Positions 7,771-16,531 are shown, counted from the first letter of the stretch. The stretch is DNA of 64,000 nt from Weissella cibaria (GCF_004521965.1 NZ_SDGK01000037.1:1-64000), one strand, 5' to 3'. Numbers and translations: made by a program. Notes: a model not told the origin generated them from the letters alone.

Positions 7771-8688
7771 TTAATCTGGTTGGAAAGTGCCCGTCTCTAC
7801 ATCTTGAATGAAATGTCGTAAATTATAGAAGAATACCTCTGGATTATCGACCATGTGGACGTGCCCTGCATCTGGTGTGACACGCAATCGTGCATTTGGA
7901 ATCTTATCACGCATCTCCTCTGCTATTGACAGCGGCATTGATTCATGACCACCAAATGTTAGTAACGTCGGCACTGTAATTTTATGCAGCCGCTCTGCAA
8001 TTGACCAGTGGGCCAACTCGCCAGTAATCACAAATTCATTGTTTCCCTGGAAATGATTATAGACGGCCGTCCCCATCGTACTAATCTGATGATGCGGTGC
8101 ATTGGGGTGACGCGTGATATATGCCTGGTCAAGTTGTGTAGCGTAGGCTTGATAGGTTGGATTATCCCATTCACCCCGTTCTTCAACTTCGCTCATAAAC
8201 GCTACAACGTCAGCATCGAATTCATGTTCTCGGATGGCATTGATGTTCGTTACATAATCATCAATATTATCAATCATTGAAATAATAATGAGTCCTTTGA
8301 CAACACCCGGGTGGCGCAACGCATATTCCTGCGCTAATAATCCACCCCACGAATGGCCCGCTAAATAAAATTCACCATCTTCATAACCTAATTGCTGCCT
8401 AACTTCTTCTACCTCATTTAGATAGTAGTCATAATTTAAAAATTGTTCAACATTAGCCGGATCATCAAAATCTGGTTGATCAGAATACCAAGCCCCCAAT
8501 TGATCATATTGTGTAACTTCAATACCATCAGGATTTAAAAATTCTGGAAAACGCTCATATGGTTCATGCCCAGCGCCCGGTCCACCGTGCAACGTCAGTA
8601 ATTTAATTGGCTTATCCGTACCATCTGTACGCAACCATAAATGATAGCCATTCTCAAGCGATAAAATGTGCGTGCCATCTTTTGTCAT
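7771..8688 (-). CDS. pepI: Proline iminopeptidase (alpha/beta hydrolase)
   Basis: A 305-residue S33-family peptidase. The oxyanion motif HGGPG is at residues 34-38 and the nucleophile elbow GHSWGG places Ser at 113; a C-terminal DAGHVH supplies the catalytic His. It removes N-terminal proline from peptides in the cytoplasm. It begins 12 bases after the peptide-binding protein gene on the same strand, so uptake and hydrolysis of peptides look co-expressed under the Ile leader. Other S33 amidases remain possible but less likely. Confidence 0.85.
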   Translation of the reverse strand: MTKDGTHILSLENGYHLWLRTDGTDKPIKLLTLHGGPGAGHEPYERFPEFLNPDGIEVTQYDQLGAWYSDQPDFDDPANVEQFLNYDYYLNEVEEVRQQLGYEDGEFYLAGHSWGGLLAQEYALRHPGVVKGLIIISMIDNIDDYVTNINAIREHEFDADVVAFMSEVEERGEWDNPTYQAYATQLDQAYITRHPNAPHHQISTMGTAVYNHFQGNNEFVITGELAHWSIAERLHKITVPTLLTFGGHESMPLSIAEEMRDKIPNARLRVTPDAGHVHMVDNPEVFFYNLRHFIQDVETGTFQPD

Positions 8689-8700
8689 CCAATCATCCCC

Positions 8701-10320
8701 CTATTTCTTTTCAGCGTGCTTCCAATCAAAGGTTCCCCCGACTGGATTGACGTAAACACCCTTAACAGCAGGATTCTGTAATGCCGTGATTTTTGAGTAC
8801 GTCAGTGGCGCAACCGCAGCTTGCTTTTCAGCATATTGTTCAGCAGCAACCAAATCCTTGTAACGTGCCACCTTATCATTAGCATCCGTGACCGTTGCCT
8901 TACGATATAGCTCGTCATACTTTAGGTCAGACCACCCCGTCAAATTCCATGAAGCCCCCGTAACCAATGTTTGTAGCATGTCGACTGGGTCTGTGTAATC
9001 CGCATTCCAAGTCGAGAGACCCAGATCGAATTTTCCCGCCTTAGTCAACGCACTAGTCTGCTTAGCTGGCACTGACTTCACACTCACTCGCAAACCTTTC
9101 AAATTCGTTTCCAATTGTGACTGTAGATATTGGCCTGTTTGCTTAGCCGCATCCGTATCACCTGTTAACAAGGTCAACTTCACGGTCTTCTTACCCGTTT
9201 CCTTCAAACCAGCAGCCCATAATTTAGCTGCTTCCACCTTGTTATAACTAACGTACTTCGTGCGGGCCGTATCGACAAAATCCTTACCCGTATTTGGGTC
9301 CTTGGTTAATCCCTTTGCCACAAAGGTCTTGGCTGGTTCAGCAGCCCCTGTTAGCACGTTTTTCGCCAACTTTTCACGATTTACAGCATAAGACATCGCT
9401 TGACGCAACTTCACATTTTTCAATACTGGATTCTTTTGGTTCATCGTCATATAAGTTGTCGCTGCGGTATGGACAGTCGTAAACCCACGCTTGTGCTTAG
9501 AGTTACGTGCTTGGGTAGCATTTAACTGCGAAAAATCAGCTTTACCGGCATTATACAAATTGAAACTTGTCGTCGCATCCGCCGTTGTGGTGACATTTAC
9601 AGCTGGCGTCATAACGGCATCGGCATCCCAGTAATAAGGATTTTTAACATATTGGTATGTTGAACTTGAGCCATCCCACTTCTTCAAGACATATGGCCCA
9701 CTTGATAATGAATCCTTAGCCGTCGTTCCGAACGCCTTGCCAGTCCTTGTGACAAAACTTTCCTTTTCTGGGAAGAAGTACATCATCGCCAACTCCGCTT
9801 TCAATTGTGGCAACGGCCGATCCAACGTGACTTGCAACGTTGTATCATCAAGGGCCTTCACGCCTAATTGGCTCATATCAGTAACTTTTCCTGATTGGAT
9901 AGCATCCGCATTCTTGATACCACTAAAAAACATCGATCCGATTGCCGCCGTCTTAGGATTGTTTGTGCGTTGCCAACTATAAACAAAATCATGCGCCGTT
10001 AATTGCGATCCATCGGACCACTTTAAATTATCACGCAACTTAAATGTCCACGTTAACCCGTCATCTGAGACATCTACTGAATGCGCGGCCGCCAATTCTG
10101 GTTGTCCGCTTGTACCAACACGATACAATCCTTCACCCGTGGCTTGCACCGCATTTTGTGATGGGATATCCGCTACGTTTGAAGGATCTGTTGTCTTCAA
10201 GTCCCCCGTCAGCGTCCAATTCAATTCCTTACCGGCCGCATGCGCCACTTGTGTACTAGCACCTGCAACTGCAACCAAAGCAACTGACATCAATACTGAA
10301 TTCTTAACAAACTTATTCAT
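8701..10320 (-). CDS. OppA-like peptide ABC transporter substrate-binding protein, no lipobox
   Basis: A 539-residue family-5 extracellular solute-binding protein. A signal peptide of about 29 residues ends in QVAHA and has no lipobox cysteine, whereas most Gram-positive OppA proteins are lipoproteins. The SBP5 pattern (DDGLTWTFKLRDNLKWSDG) is clear. No Opp permease or ATPase gene is nearby, so it must use a transporter encoded elsewhere. It lies downstream of an Ile-rich leader attenuator and upstream of a proline iminopeptidase. How it stays at the cell surface without a lipid anchor is unclear. Confidence 0.88.
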   Translation of the reverse strand: MNKFVKNSVLMSVALVAVAGASTQVAHAAGKELNWTLTGDLKTTDPSNVADIPSQNAVQATGEGLYRVGTSGQPELAAAHSVDVSDDGLTWTFKLRDNLKWSDGSQLTAHDFVYSWQRTNNPKTAAIGSMFFSGIKNADAIQSGKVTDMSQLGVKALDDTTLQVTLDRPLPQLKAELAMMYFFPEKESFVTRTGKAFGTTAKDSLSSGPYVLKKWDGSSSTYQYVKNPYYWDADAVMTPAVNVTTTADATTSFNLYNAGKADFSQLNATQARNSKHKRGFTTVHTAATTYMTMNQKNPVLKNVKLRQAMSYAVNREKLAKNVLTGAAEPAKTFVAKGLTKDPNTGKDFVDTARTKYVSYNKVEAAKLWAAGLKETGKKTVKLTLLTGDTDAAKQTGQYLQSQLETNLKGLRVSVKSVPAKQTSALTKAGKFDLGLSTWNADYTDPVDMLQTLVTGASWNLTGWSDLKYDELYRKATVTDANDKVARYKDLVAAEQYAEKQAAVAPLTYSKITALQNPAVKGVYVNPVGGTFDWKHAEKK

Positions 10321-10378
10321 AACCTACACGCTCCTATAATTTGGGTGGGACGAGTAATAGTTTGAGCTCAAAAATATA

Positions 10379-10587
10379 TAAAAAACGGCCAGTATTCTGC
10401 GCAAAATACTAGCCGTTACTCGTTTACAAAGTAATTAAATTTGGCTAGCCATGTTAACTGTATAGCAGTTTCATGGCTAGCACGCATCTCAAAAAGCCAA
10501 CCATCACTGCAAAATAATAATAATCGCAATAATAATTGGGGCAACCAACGTCATAACATTCAATTTTTCAACAGACACGTTCTTCAT
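10379..10587 (-). promoter_or_regulatory. Ile leader-peptide attenuator of the peptide-uptake operon
   Basis: Minus-strand order after the leader stop codon: segment A (TGGTTGGC), a perfect 10-bp hairpin GCTAGCCATG (10444-10453) with CATGGCTAGC (10472-10481), then a terminator ACGGCCAGTATT (10385-10396) with AATACTAGCCGT (10405-10416) and a U run. The hairpin's later arm contains CTAGCC, which can pair with GGCTAG of the terminator's first arm. Segment A can pair with the hairpin's first arm (7 bp, two G-U). This is the arrangement of a stall-controlled attenuator. Confidence 0.75.
10504..10587 (-). CDS. Ile-rich leader peptide (27 aa)
   Basis: An ORF with GGGAGG 8 bases before ATG. The C-terminus reads VAPIIIAIIIILQ: seven Ile codons, all ATT, within ten codons before the end. 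The first part (MKNVSVEKLNV) is unremarkable. The Ile run placed just ahead of the alternative hairpins is the classic design for sensing charged tRNA-Ile. It might alternatively be read as a tiny membrane peptide, but its place ahead of a terminator favours a leader. Confidence 0.8.
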   Translation of the reverse strand: MKNVSVEKLNVMTLVAPIIIAIIIILQ

Positions 10588-10618
10588 GACGTCGTCCTCC
10601 CTTTTCTTGATGTTTCTA

Positions 10619-10646
10619 AGTATACGTAATTTATGATAAGTGTCAA
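10619..10646 (-). promoter_or_regulatory. Promoter of the Ile leader/oppA-like operon
   Basis: On the minus strand a consensus TTGACA (10641-10646) and TATACT (10619-10624) are 16 bases apart, about 25 bases before the leader ribosome binding site. Confidence 0.75.
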
Positions 10647-10695
10647 CACTTTATTCTAATATTTTTCTAATCAAATTAAGTGCCACCGTATACAA

Positions 10696-10733
10696 AAACC
10701 GCCCATGATCAGTTCACGTGTCATGGGCGGTTT
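10696..10733 (-). terminator. Terminator of the aquaporin gene
   Basis: AAACCGCCCATGA (10696-10708) pairs perfectly with TCATGGGCGGTTT (10721-10733); T-rich on the minus strand. Confidence 0.75.
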
Positions 10734-10745
10734 ATTATTTAACAA

Positions 10746-11450
10746 TTAGTCTTCTTCTGAACCAAGACCAAACTTAGCAATTACAGCTGCAACCGCACCA
10801 CCAAGCAAAGGACCTACGATGTAGGCACCGATGTGAGTCAATGCAGTTGATGAACCAAACATTGCAAAGAATGCGGCTGGGGCCAATGAACGAGCTGGGT
10901 TCAATGAACCGCCCGTTGCCTGCAAACCAAGCATGATCAATGCACCCAACGTCAAACCAATAATCATTGGGGCCAAAGCTGAGTTCTCAGCGTTCTTCTT
11001 TGACGTAACCATCAAGATTACCAAAACAAAGACAAACGTCAAGAACGCTTCAATCAACGTAGCAGACAAGAATGAAACTGGTGTGTTGTAATCTGTTTGA
11101 CCAAAACCAACTTGCTTGATTGTTGCAGCAGTTGCACCAAAGGCCTTCATGAAGCCAAAGATAACAGCTGAACCAGCAAAAGCACCAATGATTTGGGCAA
11201 CGACGTAACCAATAAATTCAATCCATGAGATACGACCGTTGATGGCTTGCGCCAAAGAAACGGCTGGGTTAAAGTGACCACCTGAGATTGGGCCGAAAGC
11301 GTATGCTCCGGCAGCAACCGCGATGGCGAATGCCAAAGCAACTGGCAATGGACCAGCTTGAGTACCAACGAAGATAACAACTCCAGTACCCATGGCAACC
11401 AACATCATAGTTCCGAAGAACTCGGCAAGATACTTGCGCATGTTTTCCAT
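10746..11450 (-). CDS. MIP-family channel (aquaporin/glycerol facilitator)
   Basis: A 234-residue six-helix channel with both signature boxes: HFNPAVSLA (NPA 61-63) and SLNPARSLAP (NPA 184-186). NPARS rather than NPARD favours a water- or lactate-conducting member over classical GlpF, but this is inference; lactobacilli have MIP proteins that carry lactic acid. The ATG at 11450 follows AAAGGAG. No glycerol catabolic gene is adjacent. Monocistronic. Confidence 0.85.
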   Translation of the reverse strand: MENMRKYLAEFFGTMMLVAMGTGVVIFVGTQAGPLPVALAFAIAVAAGAYAFGPISGGHFNPAVSLAQAINGRISWIEFIGYVVAQIIGAFAGSAVIFGFMKAFGATAATIKQVGFGQTDYNTPVSFLSATLIEAFLTFVFVLVILMVTSKKNAENSALAPMIIGLTLGALIMLGLQATGGSLNPARSLAPAAFFAMFGSSTALTHIGAYIVGPLLGGAVAAVIAKFGLGSEED

Positions 11451-11575
11451 GATTAAAAACTCCTTTGAGATATACTTTGTACGACTGTACAAAATTAAAA
11501 ATTTCTGACCTTACTATATAACAAAAACCGACTTAAATTCCGCTTTAAAGTTCCGCCGTTAACGTAATTTTAATA

Positions 11576-11914
11576 TTAGCGACCAATAATCTTGCTGGCT
11601 GCACGATCCAATGCTAACCAAGCATTCATTGAGTTTGCCTTAAATTGTTCAATAAATGATGGCTTGCCTTCTTCTGGCTTTGCCTCACCCTCGAATGAAT
11701 TTTCAATGCCAAAGACTTGCAAAGCATTGAATTCTTCATCCCAACGAACTGTATAGTAGTTACCTTCCATACGTTCATCAACAATATCTTGAAAACCAAG
11801 TTTCAAGGCTTCCTTAATGACATCATCCTCGCTGACTGGAAAGCCACGTGCGGCCATCAACGCGACACGATCCGCAACCTGTGTCATATCCTCAGGAATT
11901 GAATGCTCGTTCAT
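11576..11914 (-). CDS. Conserved-looking hypothetical protein (112 aa)
   Basis: A soluble acidic protein with AAGGAG before ATG. The N-terminus looks helical (DMTQVADRVALMAARGFPVS) and the middle alternates aromatic and charged residues (YYTVRWDEEFNALQVFG). I do not recognise a family. Alone between the aquaporin gene and the divergent nnrE operon. Confidence 0.6.
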   Translation of the reverse strand: MNEHSIPEDMTQVADRVALMAARGFPVSEDDVIKEALKLGFQDIVDERMEGNYYTVRWDEEFNALQVFGIENSFEGEAKPEEGKPSFIEQFKANSMNAWLALDRAASKIIGR

Positions 11915-12008
11915 AATCTTTACTCCTTCTTTCAGTGACTTACTTTGTGTTCAGAATTAAACACGTTACTAAACACATTTTAGCAGTGAGTTGCGATATA
12001 ATAAAGCA

Positions 12009-12132
12009 GACTGGTCATGTTAGGGCTTTTAGGCCCCTGACCAGGTCCAGTCACCGTTATCTGACGTATTCGCAGCACCTGCTTAACACTGCCAGATAAC
12101 CCGATAATGTCCAAAACAACGTTATCGATAAC
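12009..12132 (+). promoter_or_regulatory. Structured 5' leader of the nnrE operon
   Basis: Three successive inverted repeats: GACTGGTCA (12009-12017) with TGACCAG (12038-12044), GTTATCTG (12056-12063) with CAGATAAC (12093-12100), and the 12-bp palindrome GTTATCGATAAC (12121-12132). No terminator run follows. It does not match a riboswitch consensus that I know. Confidence 0.4.
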
Positions 12133-12162
12133 ATTTAATCTACTATAAGGAGGTTACTTTTC

Positions 12163-12828
12163 ATGGTTGAAGCAGTAACCGCACAAGAGATGCAACGATT
12201 TGACCGTTATACAATGGAAGAAATCGGTGTTCCCGCCTTGGTTTTAATGGAACGCGCCGCAATGGCCACCATTGAAGTTTTGGCAGCTGGTACCTTTGAT
12301 TTAGCCAACGTGCTTGTTATCGCCGGACTTGGTAATAACGGTGGTGACGGTGTCGCCATTGCACGCATGTTGATTCAAAAAGGCGTTAACGTCGACCTAT
12401 TGATTCTTGGTGATGAAAATCGTGCCACCGCTAACACAGCCACGCAACTTAAGATTGCCCGTGGCTATGGTATTCACACCCAAAACCGTGTCCGTGATTT
12501 CCGCAATTACACGGTCATCGTGGATGCGCTATTTGGAATAGGCCTTTCTAAGCCCGTTCCAAGCAAACTTGGTGATATTATTAAACGTGTAAATGCCGCT
12601 AATATTCCGGTTGTCTCTGTTGATGTCCCATCTGGTTTGCACGCAACTACTGGAGAAATCCTTGGCTCTGCTATTCGTGCCACCGCAACTGTTACTTTCG
12701 CCTATCCTAAGCAAGGGTTGTTGCAAAACGAAGGCCTAAAACGCGCCGGCAATATTTATGTGAAAGACATTGGCATTTATTCACCGGAAGAATTAGCAGA
12801 ATTTAAACAGGAAGAGAGCGAGAACTAA
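12163..12828 (+). CDS. nnrE: NAD(P)H-hydrate epimerase
   Basis: A 221-residue protein matching the YjeF N-terminal domain alone. The nucleotide-binding loop GNNGGDG is at residues 57-63, with later VDALFGIG and DVPSGL motifs. It interconverts the R and S forms of damaged NAD(P)H hydrate so that the dehydratase can repair them. The dehydratase domain (NnrD) is not fused and not seen in this window. A strong AAGGAGG precedes ATG. Its stop overlaps the next start (TAATG). Confidence 0.9.
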   Translation: MVEAVTAQEMQRFDRYTMEEIGVPALVLMERAAMATIEVLAAGTFDLANVLVIAGLGNNGGDGVAIARMLIQKGVNVDLLILGDENRATANTATQLKIARGYGIHTQNRVRDFRNYTVIVDALFGIGLSKPVPSKLGDIIKRVNAANIPVVSVDVPSGLHATTGEILGSAIRATATVTFAYPKQGLLQNEGLKRAGNIYVKDIGIYSPEELAEFKQEESEN

Positions 12829-14681
12829 TGAATATCGTATTAGTCGGGTCTGGTCCACGTAACTTGTCTTTGGTTGAGCGTCTAATGGCGCACGCCAAGT
12901 CAACGACCGAGCCTGTTGACATCACCCTATACGACCCATTTCCTATCGGTGGTCGTGTTTGGAACCCAGATCAAGACCCAACTTTCTTGATGAACACTGT
13001 TACACAACAATTGACGTTGTTTACTGATCCTTCAGTACCTAACCACGCTTCTACCGCGTTGTATGGTCCTAATTTTTATGAATGGTCTGTCACGTTCGGT
13101 AAGGAATACGTGAAGATGCACGACTTCAAGAATGAAGCTTACTTCTTGGATGAGTTGACGCGTATCAACCCTAACCGTTTCACGTCACGTGCTTTGTTTG
13201 GTGTGTATGGCCAATGGTTCTTTGAACACCTTGGTGCTCACGTCCCTGCAAATGTGACATTGTCATATGAACGTCGCAGTGTCACTGATGTTGTTAAGCA
13301 AGATAATCAATATACGGTCACGATTGACGGCACTGATACCATCATTGCTGATCAAGTGGTGATGGCATTGGGTCACGTGGACAACAGCTTGAACGATGAA
13401 GAGCAAACTTTCGCTGATGCCGCTGCGGGCAATGCTAACATGTTGTACATTGCCCCAACGCACCCTTCAGAAGCCGACCTCGATGCCGTTCCAGCCCGTG
13501 AAAATGTTGTTTTACGTGGTTTGGGATTGAGCTTCTTCGACTACATTGCTAAGTTAACAATCAGCCGTGGTGGTCGCTTCGCTCGCGATAACAACGGTGT
13601 GATGTACTACCTACCATCTGGTAAGGAACCTCACATGATTGCTGGTTCTCGCAAGGGCTTGCCTATGCACGCACGTGGTGTTAACCAAAAGGTTGCGGCT
13701 GAAGGTTATCAACCACTATTCTTTACGTCAGAGAATTTGGATAAGTTGGCTGAAAAGTCAAACGGTCAAGTTACCTATGACGAATTCTTTACGTTGTTGC
13801 GTAAGGAATTGGAATACAAGCACTATCAAAACACAATTAACGACTTTGGCGTTACATGGCCATTCAACGCTGCCGAATTCATGGATGCTTTGGCAGCCAG
13901 TGATGATTTGAATGAAACTGCCCGTAAGTACGGCATTTCTGAAGAATACATCATGGATTGGAATCGTATTTTGAACCCCGTTGATGATGTACCAGCTGAA
14001 GTTGAATACAGTGACTTCATGATGAATTACCTAACTTGGGATATTAACGATGCCAACCAAGGTAACAACGATGCACCTTATGCCGGTGCCTTTGATATGT
14101 TGCGTGACGTCCGTGGTATCATTCGTCACTATTTGGATGCTGGCTACTTGTCATCTGACGAATATGCCAAGTTCCTATCAAAATTCAACCCATTTAACTC
14201 ATTGATTTCCGTTGGACCTCCTGTCCTACGTGTTGAGCAAATGCGCGCTTTGATTGAAGCTGGTGTCTTGGAAGTTGCTGGCCCTGGCTTGGCAGTTTCT
14301 GTCCGTGATGACCACTACGTTGCAACGGATAACCGTGGCAACACGTGGACGGTCAACAACTTGGTAGAAGCACGTTTGTTCCCTGTGTCATTAGCTGCAT
14401 CAACTAACCCTTTGGTTGCCAACTTGCGTGATCGTGGTTTGTTGAGTGCCGCCGAGTACACAAAGGCTGACGGTTCAACTTATGTTGTTGGTGGTACCCG
14501 TATGAACAAGGAAGATTTGACTGTTATCGATGCTAACGATAACGAAGTTGATGGTTTGTTCATTTGGGGTGTCCCAACGGAAGGTTGGTCATGGTTCACA
14601 ACGTTTGCTCCTCGTTCAGGGGTTAACGATAAGAACTTGCGCGATGCTGAAAACATCGCCCGCCGTATCTTCGGTAAGTAA
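12828..14681 (+). CDS. FAD/NAD(P)-binding protein (617 aa)
   Basis: A flavoprotein-like enzyme beginning MNIVLVGSGPRNLSLVERL, a Rossmann GxGxxN motif, followed by IGGRVWNPDQD. It fits the FAD-NAD(P)-binding family (NAD_binding_9) of lactic acid bacteria, whose reaction is not established. It is translationally coupled to nnrE, suggesting a link with redox cofactor metabolism (inference). Codon use (TTG, AAG, CAC preferred) looks like that of well-expressed genes here. Ends at a strong terminator. Confidence 0.8.
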   Translation: MNIVLVGSGPRNLSLVERLMAHAKSTTEPVDITLYDPFPIGGRVWNPDQDPTFLMNTVTQQLTLFTDPSVPNHASTALYGPNFYEWSVTFGKEYVKMHDFKNEAYFLDELTRINPNRFTSRALFGVYGQWFFEHLGAHVPANVTLSYERRSVTDVVKQDNQYTVTIDGTDTIIADQVVMALGHVDNSLNDEEQTFADAAAGNANMLYIAPTHPSEADLDAVPARENVVLRGLGLSFFDYIAKLTISRGGRFARDNNGVMYYLPSGKEPHMIAGSRKGLPMHARGVNQKVAAEGYQPLFFTSENLDKLAEKSNGQVTYDEFFTLLRKELEYKHYQNTINDFGVTWPFNAAEFMDALAASDDLNETARKYGISEEYIMDWNRILNPVDDVPAEVEYSDFMMNYLTWDINDANQGNNDAPYAGAFDMLRDVRGIIRHYLDAGYLSSDEYAKFLSKFNPFNSLISVGPPVLRVEQMRALIEAGVLEVAGPGLAVSVRDDHYVATDNRGNTWTVNNLVEARLFPVSLAASTNPLVANLRDRGLLSAAEYTKADGSTYVVGGTRMNKEDLTVIDANDNEVDGLFIWGVPTEGWSWFTTFAPRSGVNDKNLRDAENIARRIFGK

Positions 14682-14693
14682 TTAAGAATTTTT

Positions 14694-14743
14694 AAAACGC
14701 CCATTATGGCTAAGACAGCAATGTCAGCCATAATGGGCGTTTT
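14694..14743 (+). terminator. Terminator of the nnrE operon
   Basis: AAAACGCCCATTATGGCT (14694-14711) pairs perfectly with 14726-14743, followed by T-rich sequence. Confidence 0.85.
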
Positions 14744-14768
14744 TGTTGTCATACAGGCATCCTTACAA

Positions 14769-14797
14769 TTGCAAAGATTTTCTAAAGGGTGTATATT
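14769..14797 (+). promoter_or_regulatory. Promoter of the umuC-yolD operon
   Basis: TTGCAA (14769-14774) and TATATT (14792-14797) are 17 bases apart; the -10 is the first six bases of a perfect palindrome. Confidence 0.65.
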
Positions 14798-14831
14798 AGG
14801 TTTATCCTAACGTTAGGATAAACCTAATATA
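14792..14831. promoter_or_regulatory. Perfect 40-bp palindrome (putative operator) before umuC
   Basis: TATATTAGGTTTATCCTAAC (14792-14811) is immediately followed by its exact reverse complement (14812-14831) with no spacer. It covers the -10 and start of transcription. It does not resemble the Firmicute LexA box (CGAAC-N4-GTTCG). A dimeric or tetrameric repressor site is the simplest reading. Confidence 0.7.
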
Positions 14832-14850
14832 TCATTTTGAGGCCTTGCTT

Positions 14851-16167
14851 ATGAGTCATAATGTGTATGCTAACGAACCACGGCGTGCTGTCATGGTAAT
14901 CGATTCCAAAAGTTTTTACGCCAGTGTGGAAAGTGTTGATTTAGGATTAAATCCCCTCAAGTCCTTGTTAGTGGTCATGAGCCAGCAAGAAAACACAAAT
15001 GGTGGTCTCGTCCTGGCTGCGTCACCACAGGCTAAAAAAATCCTTGGTGTATCCAATGTGATGCGTCAACGCGACGTTCCTCGTGATCCACGTTTGGCTA
15101 TCGTCCAACCACGCATGAATTACTACATTCAAAAAAATAAACAAATCAACGACATCTATCGACAATTTGTCGCTGATGAAGATTTACATATCTATTCAAT
15201 TGATGAATCCATTCTCGATTTAACGGACAGTTGGTGCTATATCGAATCAAAATTTGGGCGCAAGTTAACACTTCGCAACATGGCCCGTCTCATTCAGGAA
15301 ACCGTTCACGATACAACGGGCATTTATTTGACGGTTGGCATTGGCGATAATCCCGCGATGGCTAAGATGGCCCTCGATATTTCAGCTAAACATAACAAGG
15401 ATTTAATTGGGGAATGGCACTACGAAACAATTCCCGAGCATTTATGGCCGATTACCAAGCTCGATGACGTTTGGAGTATTGGTAGCCGTACTGCCAAAAC
15501 CTTACGCCGTTTAGGCATTTTATCGATGCGTGATTTAGCCGCTTTTAATCCTTATCGGCTCCGGGAACTGCTCGGGGTCAAGGGGATTGAATTATATGCG
15601 CTAGCTTGGGGTGTCGATCGCAGTCGTCTCAGTAATAAATATCACGTCAAAGAAAGTTCCTTTAGCAACGGCCAAGTTTTGCCCCGCGATTACGATAACC
15701 CCACTGAAATCGAAGTTGTCATTCGCGAAATCGGTGAACAAGTAGCCAGTCGGTTACGCGCAAAACGTGTCGTGGCCAGCCAAATCAGTTTAGGCATTGG
15801 CTTTGGCTATCGTACGACCGGCCCGAATCACGGTTTTAGTGGCCAGGTAACGATTGACGCCACCAATCTAAGCCTCCCCATTACCAACGCCCTACGCGAA
15901 ATTTTTCGCACCCACTACGATGGTGAGGTTGTTCGTAACATTTACGTCAGCGCTGGTCGCTTGGCTCCTGATGACGTGGAGCAAATCGACCTCTTCACCC
16001 CTGTGACGATTAACATGAAGCAACGCCAAATTGACAGTGTCATCGATACGATTCGACAAAAATTTGGCGTCGGCGCTGTCTTTAAAAGTTCTAGCGTCGC
16101 TGGTGGAACGATGCTAAATCGCATCGGGTTAGTTGGTGGCCACAATGGCGGTAACGCTTATGGATGA
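14851..16167 (+). CDS. umuC: Y-family DNA polymerase (UmuC/UvrX type)
   Basis: A 438-residue translesion polymerase. The metal-binding motif MVIDSKSFYASVE lies at residues 15-27 and the catalytic SIDES motif is present, followed by the helix-hairpin-helix (LRRLGILSMRDLAAFNPYRL) and little-finger domain. It is the UmuC-like type common in Gram-positive bacteria rather than DinB. The ATG at 14851 follows TTGAGG. It overlaps the YolD-like gene by 23 bases. Controlled by the palindrome at 14792-14831 (inference). Confidence 0.9.
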   Translation: MSHNVYANEPRRAVMVIDSKSFYASVESVDLGLNPLKSLLVVMSQQENTNGGLVLAASPQAKKILGVSNVMRQRDVPRDPRLAIVQPRMNYYIQKNKQINDIYRQFVADEDLHIYSIDESILDLTDSWCYIESKFGRKLTLRNMARLIQETVHDTTGIYLTVGIGDNPAMAKMALDISAKHNKDLIGEWHYETIPEHLWPITKLDDVWSIGSRTAKTLRRLGILSMRDLAAFNPYRLRELLGVKGIELYALAWGVDRSRLSNKYHVKESSFSNGQVLPRDYDNPTEIEVVIREIGEQVASRLRAKRVVASQISLGIGFGYRTTGPNHGFSGQVTIDATNLSLPITNALREIFRTHYDGEVVRNIYVSAGRLAPDDVEQIDLFTPVTINMKQRQIDSVIDTIRQKFGVGAVFKSSSVAGGTMLNRIGLVGGHNGGNAYG

Positions 16168-16531
16168 TGATATCGATATTTTTGCCCAAGCTGCCCGCTT
16201 CTTCGCGCACGACTATCATGAAAGAGGCATGGTGAAATGGCAAGGCTACTACCTATCTGACCACACTGAAGATGTTCATAAAAACCAATTGGCCGCGGCG
16301 CAGGCGGCCACCCGACGACGAATGCCAGAAATGGATTTAGCAGCCATTACCGCGTTACTTTTTGATGCGTACGGACGGCATGAAATTGTCCATGTGCAAC
16401 AAAATTTCAGCGCTACTGATGGTGTGGTGCCTGAAATCATTACCGGCTTAGTCACGGGTTACACTGAGTCAGCCGTAATTATCGGCAACGCTCATATCCC
16501 GCTCGACCAATTATGGTGGGCTAGCAAATAA
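16145..16531 (+). CDS. YolD-like protein
   Basis: A 128-residue protein with the YolD-family pattern ERGMVKWQGYYLSDH near the N-terminus. YolD-like proteins are usually encoded next to Y-family polymerases and are thought to stand in for UmuD. It starts inside the end of umuC (GGTGG before ATG at 16145), so translation is coupled. The terminator at 16564-16605 ends the operon. Confidence 0.75.
   Translation: MAVTLMDDDIDIFAQAARFFAHDYHERGMVKWQGYYLSDHTEDVHKNQLAAAQAATRRRMPEMDLAAITALLFDAYGRHEIVHVQQNFSATDGVVPEIITGLVTGYTESAVIIGNAHIPLDQLWWASK

Noticed and set aside
10441-10629. Plus-strand 62-codon ORF opposite the Ile leader
   Set aside because: It has no ribosome binding site and is the reverse strand of the leader and its hairpins.
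14845-14850. TTG start two codons before the umuC ATG
   Set aside because: The ATG at 14851 has better spacing to TTGAGG and is the more usual start.
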